From Priapulus caudatus (Eukaryota > Priapulida > Priapulimorpha > Priapulimorphida > Priapulidae): DNA of 51,428 nt. Below are positions 42,873 through 51,428 of this stretch, piece by piece. Numbering within the stretch: the stretch's first letter is position 1; each line of letters starts with the position of its first letter. The DNA is taken from assembly GCF_000485595.1 (NCBI RefSeq), contig NW_014577066.1:527096-578523 (forward strand), read 5' to 3'. The notes below the pieces were generated by a model. It was given only the letters and a program-made list of their open reading frames with translations. It did no database searches and was not told where the DNA came from. The position numbers and the translations under genes were made by a program.

Positions 42873-45800
42873 ATGATGATTCTCGATCACTTTGAAGAGC
42901 TGATAGAAGCGTTTAGAGGAAGTTTCCCCGTACATTTATTGGTTTTCATTTCGCTGTTTATTATCATTTCGCCCGCCAGCCCTGTGCACGCTGCTCACGA
43001 GTTCGCCGTGTACCGCATGCAACAGTATGATCTTCAGGGTAGACCCTATGGTAAGCACTCATTCGTATAGGCCTACACAGGTTCGTAGTACCTCATCCAC
43101 AATTTAAAAATTCGAAAAGCCTTAAAAAAACGGTTTTTTAGTGAGGGTGCTTCGGTTTGCCCTTGTTCTAGATCAGGGGTTCCAACCTTTTGACTCCCGT
43201 ACGCCCTACCCCTATTTTTTACGCTGTGGCTATATGCCCGGCAGCCGGGCACGGTCTTCGTTTTCCTAAATGCCGGCAGTTCTTACCCTAACTCTAATCT
43301 TAACCCTAAACCTAACAAAAACCCTAACTCTAGCCCTAAACCTAACCCTAACCCTAACCCTAATCCTAAATCTAACCCTAACCCTTGTTTACTTGAGATA
43401 ACGCTAAAAATTAAAACTGCCGGGCATTTAGGAAATCGAAGACCGTGCCCGGCAGCCGTCAGATATACGCCGGCTGCCGGGCATATAGCCACTGTGTATT
43501 TTTTACGCTATCTCCTCGTACCCCTTCGCCCACCATAAGCAAAATGAAGAACCAACACTGATGTGGTGTCATGAATATTTTGACATCGTGTTTATGTTTT
43601 ATTAACGCAATGCACTCGCACGGCGTCGAGTGACTGTAAATTTCCACACTCAACTCGCATTGTTCTTGATTGTTTGCTTGGACACAGAGCGTCATTGAAG
43701 AGAGCGTTCACACGACGTTTGATCGATCAGTTCTTGGACATGCCTCTCTATTGGACATGCCTTATGCGAGCTGCGAGCTGAGAAAAAAATCCAACGCGTC
43801 CAAGCGAACAATCAAGCGAACAATGCGAATTGAGTGTGGAGATTTACACAGCCACTCACACACGCTGTTCAATCTTTCACACGTGGAAGAAAATATCAAA
43901 CACGTTACACGTGTGATATTTTCCACACGACGCAGATCGAGGGATTTTGCATGCGCACACGCTGTGGAACTCACGTGGACGATGGCGCAGCAAGTTCCAC
44001 AGCGTGTGGGGCGGGCTTTACACGATTTTTGTGGACTGGGGACTAGACCTCGACCGAAAACCATGACTTGTTGGCACTGTTGACAGAGATGCCTGAATCA
44101 CCCGCTTATTATTATATAGCACTACTTTTTTAAATTGTCTAAGAGGCTTCCCAGGTACCCCCTGTGTTGTTCGCTGGTACCCCCATGGCGTACTAGTACC
44201 CCTGGTTGGGAACCAGGGTTCTAGATGATTATCATGGCCAGGTGAAGATTGGCATTCCTTCTTGCTTGATGAAGGCTGAAGCCTGTTCTATGCACTCAAT
44301 CATCTGAGCGTGATCATTCAATACATTGCTTTCGACATGTACCATTTAAGGATACTTTTACGTTTACGGTTTAGCTTCTTTGTTTCTGTCTTTCCGTATT
44401 GAAATTCTCTCCCTTCGACTTTAGTAAATTGCAAATTTGCGGCTTTTTCCACTGCGATCTGCAGTGTTGATCTGTCGATTTGTCTCTCCGTCTTCGTTAT
44501 AGTCCCTTGGACTTTTGAAGAATATTCTTTATGAGGTATGAGGTTATTCCCTCATATCAATATCATGCTGGGCAGGTTCCAGAGAATAGCCCAGAACTAG
44601 TAGTAGTAGGCTGGTTAGAGTTAATGGTAGCCTAGTAGCCAGATTCAATAATTAAGATCTGTTACACTCAACATCAGAGACTACAGTGGGTAGTAGGAGT
44701 CTATTTGCTCATTGATTTAGCAATACTAATATTATTATTATTAGTTTTTACTCTCTGGCATTGGTATAGTCTCTTGGATTTTGAAGACCAATTCTAACGA
44801 TCTGAGGAGGCAATGCTGTCTAGCTAATTCAGACACTGTGGCAGCAACATTCAACAACTCTAATGATGTAATGTTGTAATATGTGAATTTTTTAGGCTGT
44901 AGGAATGCACTAGTCAATGTAGAGGCACGAAGCATCGACGCAAAGTCCATAACACGGCGGTGTCTTGTGACATCGCTACAGGACTTTGCTGCAGACAAGT
45001 ACAAGTATGCTCAGGAGCAAAATGCTGCAGGCCTTCTTGTTCTCCTGCCACAGAATCTGTCGTCTCTGTCATCAGAGGAGCAAGATGTGCGTTAATTATT
45101 CACATTTCAAGAGAACAATAGTCTATCTCTAATGCTGTGTTTAAAAGACGTTATAAACAAATTACTGTATCTGGAAACATTTCATTATCATGGGATTGGC
45201 GTACTGTGTCAATGTAATATGATGATAAGATGTATTACATTCATGCTAAATATCCATTTTAATATTCCCAACAAATGCAATCAGTAATTTCTTTATCATT
45301 TAATCAGGGAGGGTTTTACCCACACAATATATATATGTCAAATAAAATTGTTTGACGAGTGCAGTAATGCTTCAGTGGATTCATAGTGTTCTCATTAGAA
45401 ATGTTGTTATTTCTAACCACATAGTGATGACCACCAACTACTATTACAGCGCCTGCTTCAGCTAGAGCAAGACTTAATGGATGAAGAAACCAGCATGCCT
45501 GTCTATTTCACCACAGTCACTGACGAGCTGTCAGATATGTTCAGCGACCTCAAGCGTGGTGCGGGACACGGCAGACAGGCGACTGCTGTCGAGGGTACGG
45601 TATCTATTGGGAAAAACGTATATTTGTTGTACAAGTGTAACTCTGATGTCATAGAGATGTTTATGTTTCTTCATGTCATAAAAATGGTGGGGTGTGTTGC
45701 AGGGGAAAAATTGAATTTCTTTCACGGGAGCTCTTTTTCAAAAGTCTGGAAAAAATAGCTCTTGTCAAAAATATTACGGGAGCTATTTTGAGCCTCACGG

Positions 45801-46108
45801 GAGCGATTTCGGAGGTTTGAAGAGCGAATCGCTTATCGCTCCCGTGTATTTTTTACCCTGGTGTGTTGCTCTATCCCATAGAGATGCTGAGGCATGTTGC
45901 TCTGTTTTATAGAGATGCTGAGTGCTGTGACAGGAAATGGCTTTCAGCTTGTATTCAGTGGGCAGCAGGCAAAAGCACAACCTGACTTTCAAGTGTTTAA
46001 CATACAGGTACATATATACATGATGTATTATCCTTCATCTCGAATCTGTTCGTTGAATAGGCTGCGACACACAAATGTGTTAAACCAATGAAAAATTTCC
46101 CTCAATTC

Positions 46109-46157
<49 letters not shown>

Positions 46158-49100
46158 AGCTGTTCCATCTCTAAAATTGTCATATCATTGGACAAGGTTA
46201 TCTATTAATATGTGTTACTTGGCAGGGAAAGTTGTCTGGCCTTGGAATAGAGGAAAGGCTGCCTACCATTGCTATAATAGCTCATTATGATTCGTATGGA
46301 GTAGCGCCAGTAAGTGTCGCGTCTTTCTTTTCACTAATGTGTCTGTTACATTTGTCTACATTTTGAGATAGGTACTAGTCTATAACAATTTGTGTTACGT
46401 AACTACGTGCACTTGCTTTGTGGGAGCGTTTGAGAATTCCATTTTTGCAAATCTCAAGGTAGCAGGCACATGTTCGCTATTCACTTACTATTTTACAACA
46501 AACTTGTAGTAATTTTTTATGCTGAAGTAATCAGCATTCAGTAGTCATGTGGGGGTCGACTCGAAAGCCTAGTGCTACTTTGACCCTGACAGCACTCATT
46601 TGTTAGTAAGTTCACTATTCTTTTTTATTTATACTCTCACGTTATACGTAACCTATCATACACTTGCTGTTGTAACTAAGTTATGTGCTAATTAAAGAAA
46701 CTGGATCAGCAATATTAAACAGCCTGAATGTAGTGTATTTGCTTGTGGAATACAGGGGCTAGCTACTGGTGTGGACTCTAATGGAAGTGGTGTTATAGCC
46801 TTGCTAGAAATTGCCAGGCTATTTGGCAGGTTTTATGCCAATGCGAAGACACATGCCAAGTAAGTTGAAATTAATGCATTAGATTAGATAAGATTAATGA
46901 TAAGAACGCGAGCATGCAATTAAAATGTCTTTAGTATTTTTTTGTTTGGAAGCATGTACATGTAATTTATTATGCAACTGAAATTTATATAAAATTGTAC
47001 CATGTAATGACATATATCACATAAGATCATATTTATTCACTTTTGTATTTGCAGATATAATCTGCTGTTCCTGCTATCTGGGGCAGGCAAATTCAACTAC
47101 CAGGGAACAAAGCACTGGATTGAAGAGCACATTGACACTGGTGCCACAGGTATGTTAAAAATAATATTTCAGAGAGATGATGGTAAAATGTGTCCTCGAT
47201 TTATTGTAATTCTTGTTTCTTCACACTCGACTTACACACAGGGGTTAACTCTGTTAATGGAAATGTTGAATCCACAAAAAGCATTATTTGGCATGGATGT
47301 TAGGGTTAAATTTACTTATAGTGATATGTTAGAAACAGACAGTGCTCTTGAGTGATAAAGAAGAACCTGGAAACTTTCCTGGAACCTGGAAAAAATTTTC
47401 AGACAGCTTTGTTATTTAAAACTGGCTTACATATTAGCCACTCTTTGCAAAATTTTAAAGGTTTCAATTCACTTGGAACAGCATGTTAACAATAGCATTA
47501 CTTTTACCAAAATCATAGAGAGAAAAAAAGTGAATACAAACATGGATGCGCACTAATTATCGTCAGCACTCCATCATACTGATGAGGGTAGCTTCTCCGG
47601 TGCAAAGCAGTAACTGCATTTAATTACCAGAAATCATGTTATACGGTTAACGTCTGTGTACGCACACTTGCAAACACATGGTATACAATGAGCAGAATAA
47701 ATGCACAGTAGCAATTGCTCATCAACGTGACCCGTGAGGATGAAGTTTGCATGTGGTAATGTTTCCTTCCTGTGCTTTGCTTCTGGCCTCGTGCTTTAAT
47801 CTCTGTGATGGCGTGATTGCTTGTGTCTGCAGAGGAGGCTACGCTTCTGTCTGACATTTCGTATGCACTCTGCCTCGACACCATCGGCAGCGGCGCCGGT
47901 CTCTCTCTACACGTGTCCAAACCACCTAAAGAAGGCAGCCCAATAGACCTGCTGATGAAGGTACAATGGAAATGCAGATATGTGTATGATAGAGAGGTCT
48001 GTGGTATAGACACAGATATATGTATGATAGAGAGGTCTGTGATATAGGCACATATATGGATATGATAGAGAGGTCTGTGATATAGGCATACATATAGGTA
48101 TGATAGAGAGGTTAGATGTTATATGCACAGATATAGGTATGATAGAGAGGTTAGATGTTATATGCACAGATATAGGTATGATAGAGAGGTTAGATGTTAT
48201 ATGCACAGATATAGGTATGATAGAGAGGTCTGTGATATAGGTATGATATATAGGTTTGTGATGTAGGTGCAGATATAGGTATGATAGAAAGGTCTATGTT
48301 ATAGCCACACACTACAGGGTTCCCCCTAAAAATTTCAAAGTCAAATCGTTCATGCATGGATGGGGAGGGCCTGGGAAGGGGTTGTATCAATTGGAGTCAG
48401 TTATGCATATCATAAGTGGCCCAAATATACAGGTAAACCCAATCAGTTTAGTATAGTAATAGTAAACCCAACACAGCATGACAGGTAGATTATCAAAAGT
48501 ATACACTGCTAAAAAATCAAGGCATGTCTATTAGGTAATTAGGAATGCTGGTTAATTTATGTGATGTTGCAAATTAGGCTCAGCTTTGAAGGTATCTGTT
48601 GGACATGACGTGCGCTAAACGTCTAGGGAGAACCCCAGGTATGTGAGAGAAGTCTGTGATATGGGCAATGATAGTGGTATGATATAGGTGTGTACGTATG
48701 ATGATAGTTATCATATATACCATCAGTATTTAAACTTGGACCCTCGTGTGCTTCTTGGGTCGTTTCACAGAGCCTGCAGGACTTGATGCAGCGCCACGCC
48801 CCGACAAAGCAGATCAGTCTCGTTCACAAGAAGATTAACCTCGCCGACGAGTTTCTCGCGTGGGAGCACGAGCGCTTCAGCATCCGCCGTCTGCCCGCGA
48901 TGACGCTCTCCAGCCTCCAGCGCCATGACGACCCACGCAGGAGCACGATCCTCGACACGAGGTGCGGAGAGGGGCCTGCATGACGGGAGGGCGGGCAGGT
49001 TAACCTGCGCTTGTGGGGATGGGGGAATGTAGCTATCCGAGGGTAACGACAGCCAGGAAGGTTTGTTTTTGCGTGGGGGTTTACATGTGAAATAGGATGG

Positions 49101-51347
49101 ACAGCATTGTGTGTAAACTCTCTAGGTATGGTGGTGGGTATTTAGTAGTGATGGGTATCGGCAAAATTTTTGTATCGCGATATATCGCGATACGGCATAA
49201 CCGTATCGTGATACGTATTGCGATATATTATTACTCATTGAGTAATCGGAGTCATCTTTACCTGTTGCTGATATCATGAAAAACAGTGTCAAACGTTCAG
49301 AGTCAGACTGAGCTTTAATAATACTCAACACAACAATTCAAACAAGCAGGCTATCTTATTGTGTGTGTGTGTGTGTGCGTGTGCGTGTGCATGTGCGCGC
49401 GTGTGTGTGTGTGTGTGCAACTTGCAACTGTGCATGCGAGTGTTTGTACATAAGCGGGGACGGGTGCATGTGTGTGTAGTGTATATATATCTGTGTTCAC
49501 TTTTCTGCGAATTTGAGCGGTATTTCACAAAGAATGAATGGACAACACAGGCTGTATCATTCAAATTACGGATATTTCCGACCATTAAACTGTGGAAATT
49601 GCTGACAGTATCCCGCACCGCTGCGGGGGGCGCTGGGGGGAATCGGTACGGCGAGAATGTATCGCGATACGTATTATTTTGAGTTTGTACCGCGATATAC
49701 CGGTATACCGATAATACCGCACACCACTAGTATTTAGGTGAATGTCTGTTTTTAGAGTTAGACGCACTGTTGTGCTTATAAATTTTGCGCATAGTGGTGA
49801 GTGCTAGGAAATGTAGCGCATCGAGTGTAATCAATGATATTGGCTGGTTGTTGTTATTGTTGTTGTTGTTGTTATTGTCCTCGTAGATATTGCTGTTGTT
49901 GTTGTTGTTGTTGTTGTCATCATAGTCGTTATCATCGTCGTTGAAGTTATTATTTTTGTCGTTGTTGTTGTTGTTGTTGTTGCTGCTGCTTGGCTGCTCG
50001 TGACGTAACGTATCCTTGATGCATCCTGATGTTTGCAGAGACGGGGCGTCAGTGTCACTGCTGGCCGACAACATCAGGATGATCGTCGAATCGCTTGCAC
50101 GGCACATCTACGGCAAGACGAACGACTCCGCCCCACTGGAGGTATTCAGCGAAGATCAAGTAAGTCCGCGCCAAGCATGTCCGAGCCGTGCATGCCTGCA
50201 TCATACGTTTGCCTCACGCACACCCTCGCCACCCACGTACACACGCCGCACGCATGCCCGCAGGCGGCAGCACGCACGCCTGCCCCTCACCCACCTGCAT
50301 CAAGCACGCCCGCGCCGCGCCCGCCAGAGCTATGACTGCTCATTACTTTGCAGGGCCAATCACGCACGCACGTCGCTTTGCAGGGTCAGTCACGCAACCC
50401 TGCGCCATGCACGACCGTCGCTTACAGGGCCAGGCACGCTGCATAAGTGGGGGGGTGCATGGGCATGACGACGATCGGGAGCCAAAGTTTTGCTTGTGAG
50501 GCGATTGTTCTTGTGACTCGCAACTCGATCGAGGAGCGTTCAATTCGCGTGCGCGGGTCATACGTCACGTTCACACAGATGAGAGTTGTTGGTGAAATAC
50601 CATGGGTTATGCCGGCCGTCTGTTCGTCTATTGTGTGTTCAGAGGCTCCCCGTTCTTGTGTTATTACTACTGTCACTGCAACATACTTCTGTTCGTCTGA
50701 AAGGTGACTACAGGTGGCACTACCGTGGTGGTTGCTAATACTGGTAGGCGTTTGAGTATTATTTTTTTGTGGGCGATCATCGCACCTTGTATGAGTAGAG
50801 GTATAAGATATGAAGCTTCATGCAATTCAACAGGGTAATTGTGACGGTTATGAAATACTTGTTGCAGAACATTGAGATGAGTGTTAAAGGATGGCTGGAA
50901 TTTCTGTCGTCAAAACCTAGAGCCCAGCAACTAATAACAAAAGACCATCCGATACTGACAAGTCTTTTAGCTGCAATGTCTAGACATCTTAGCGATGTTC
51001 AACTAATACCATTCACTGCTGAAAAACGGTAAGCTGAAAGAGGAAAATGCTTTATCAAATGATTGTTAAAACATTTTAGAAATTAGTGTATATAATACTT
51101 GAGATTACTAAGTTGACTTTGTGTGAAAACGGTGTCTTAGTCATATAAGAGTCGCTACCTTGACTAATTTATTTCATGTTTTTCTCTATTCTATAGTAAC
51201 TATGGTAGAATAAATGTTTGTAGTTTTCCTAACAATGGATTGGAATTTTTTTGAAACCTAATATATTGTGTGATGTTACCTTTTGTGTTTCAGCGATCCA
51301 GAATTTGTATTCTACAGTGGAATATCAGGAGTAATGGCATCCTACAG
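42873..51347 (+). CDS. NCLN: nicalin, 3' partial
   Basis: Seen: 12 exons: 42873-43050 (ATG at 42873, a second ATG follows at once), 44896-45086, 45450-45594, 45913-46007, 46226-46309, 46756-46859, 47055-47149, 47833-47960, 48771-48961, 50039-50159, 50868-51028, 51294-51347. All phases agree; 515 residues are visible of a family length near 560. Residues 17-40 are a hydrophobic signal segment, followed by AAHEFAVYRMQQYDLQG. The M28-like domain has AHYDSYG (H223), GVDSNGSG (D238), SGAGKFNYQGTKHW, LCLDTIG and LAWEHERF. Known: nicalin is an ER membrane protein of the NOMO-TMEM147-nicalin complex at the Sec61 translocon and is a pseudo-peptidase. Consistent with that, the Glu pair of active M28 enzymes is absent near SGAGKF. 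The C-terminal transmembrane exon lies beyond the window. Confidence 0.95.
43226..43492. mobile_element. nested 267-bp inverted-repeat unit carrying telomere-like repeats
   Basis: Ends GTGGCTATATGCCCGGCAGC in both orientations, with an inner shared GGGCACGGTCTTCG. Flanked by a 13-bp direct repeat TATTTTTTACGCT (43213-43225 and 43497-43509). The centre is an array of CCCTAA-type units. Confidence 0.85.
43284..43388. repeat. interstitial (CCCTAA)n telomere-like array
   Basis: CCCTAA, with CTCTAA, CCTAAA and similar variants, over about 100 bases. Degenerate and enclosed by inverted arms, so not a chromosome end. Confidence 0.9.
45700..45860. mobile_element. 161-bp hAT-type MITE in an NCLN intron
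   Basis: Ends CAGGGGAAAAAT and, inverted, CAGGGTAAAAAA. Perfect 8-bp target duplication GTGTGTTG (45692-45699, 45861-45868). Internal ACGGGAGC repeats pair with GCTCCCGT. Confidence 0.88.
46112..46156. repeat. (TA)n microsatellite
   Basis: TA run with one G interruption in the NCLN intron 46008-46225. Confidence 0.95.
46860..47832 (+). other. NCLN introns around exon 47055-47149
   Basis: Intron 46860-47054 is AT-rich. Intron 47150-47832 contains an open frame reading on from the exon to 47355, but the GTATGT donor and the match of the next exon show it is intronic. Nothing else recognised. Confidence 0.7.
47961..48300. repeat. 37-39 bp minisatellite in an NCLN intron
   Basis: About eight head-to-tail copies with core TATGATAGAGAGGT, in two forms (one with CTGTGATATAGGCA, one with TAGATGTTATATGCACAG). 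It starts soon after the donor at 47961. Confidence 0.92.
48315..48639. mobile_element. possible diverged hAT-like element
   Basis: Left end CAGGGTTCCCCCTA; inverted right end CTGGGGTTCTCCCTA. It interrupts the minisatellite, which resumes after it. No matching 8-bp duplication seen, so the call is tentative. Confidence 0.4.
49146..49729. mobile_element. 584-bp hAT-type element in an NCLN intron
   Basis: Left end TAGTGATGGGTATCGG; inverted right end TAGTGGTGTGCGGTATTATC. Perfect 8-bp duplication GTATTTAG (49138-49145, 49730-49737). Contains TATCGCGATA-type palindromes near both ends and a GT repeat in the middle. Confidence 0.88.
49357..49418. repeat. (GT)n microsatellite inside the hAT element
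   Basis: GTGT/GCGT run. Confidence 0.93.
49845..49990. repeat. (TTG)n trinucleotide array
   Basis: TTG-rich with TCG and TCA interruptions, ending about 50 bases before the NCLN exon at 50039. Asn-rich frames on the minus strand are artefacts. Confidence 0.92.
50160..50867 (+). other. NCLN intron between exons 50039-50159 and 50868-51028
   Basis: The first 250 bases are GC-rich with repeated CACGC/GCACG words and GCAGGG(C/T)CA(A/G)TCACGC-like repeats (about 50351-50435). Several open frames, none recognised. Confidence 0.7.
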
Positions 51348-51397
51348 GTACGAACCTATCTACAGAGAGACAGACATAGACAATGAACGAGAGAGTA

Positions 51398-51428
51398 AGA
51401 GTAAGAGAGAGAGAGAGAGAGAGAGAGA
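51398..51428. repeat. (GA)n microsatellite at the right edge
   Basis: Pure GA run reaching the window end, in the last visible NCLN intron (starting at 51348). Confidence 0.95.

Larger units (their letters stand above)
43174..44218. mobile_element. 1045-bp hAT-type composite element in NCLN intron 1
   Basis: Bordered by a perfect 8-bp duplication TTCTAGAT (43166-43173 and 44219-44226). Ends CAGGGGTTCCAACC and, inverted, CCCTGGTTCCCAACC. Inside lie a nested inverted-repeat unit (43226-43492), a second foldback (43635-43683 with 43798-43848) and further hairpins at about 43880-43995. No transposase frame. Confidence 0.85.

Noticed and set aside
43284-43388. Chromosome end
   Set aside because: The CCCTAA array is short, degenerate and surrounded by normal sequence and an NCLN intron.
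48783-48983. NCLN exon extending past 48961
   Set aside because: Family similarity stops at DTR, where the AG/GTGCGG donor gives the phase needed by the exon at 50039.

Overview
This is a window of animal nuclear DNA, from an invertebrate whose phylum I cannot fix. GC-rich exons with GT/AG splice sites sit in AT-rich introns full of microsatellites and small inverted-repeat transposons. There is one run of 336 Ns. I rebuilt three protein-coding genes exon by exon. In each, reading frame, intron phase and family similarity agree across every junction, except at the one NOL6 exon that is missing at the gap.

Layout. (1) 235-13800, plus strand: the 3' part (15 exons, 1432 residues) of a large Skeletor/Knickkopf-like protein. 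It has three tandem DOMON modules, each made of three exons with the same phases (1-0, 0-2, 2-1) and each followed by a different low-complexity linker, then two DM13 domains and the stop. The 5' end lies left of the window. (2) 15462-30706, minus strand, tail-to-tail with gene 1: NOL6 (Nrap/Utp22), a nucleolar protein of the small-subunit processome. 21 coding exons are visible; one of about 50 codons is missing at the N gap (21165-21500). (3) 30707-42872: about 12 kb without a convincing gene, holding a composite with about 0.5 kb inverted arms around a CpG-rich core, perfect palindromes, a terminal-inverted-repeat (TIR) element, and a rearranged LINE carrying a tRNA-derived SINE. (4) 42873-51347, plus strand: nicalin (NCLN), 12 exons, 515 residues, with the C-terminal membrane anchor beyond the right edge. 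NOL6 and NCLN point away from each other across the repeat-rich spacer.

Mobile DNA is the second theme. Four hAT-type elements keep perfect 8-bp target duplications and a fifth has an imperfect one. Others match TTAA-, TAA- and TA-target families. Several are nested, and one carries telomere-like CCCTAA repeats between inverted arms. Repeats include a 27-bp minisatellite with 54-bp higher-order alternation that runs into the gap, and a GGA tract a few bases past a NOL6 splice donor.

The genes serve unrelated processes: extracellular matrix or cuticle (gene 1, by family), ribosome assembly (NOL6) and the ER translocon (NCLN). Their adjacency does not suggest a functional cluster. The most novel item is the architecture of gene 1: three DOMON domains, all keeping a possible heme-ligand Met/His pair, spaced by rapidly duplicating Arg/Thr/Pro- and Gln/Gly/Thr-rich linkers, ahead of tandem DM13 domains.
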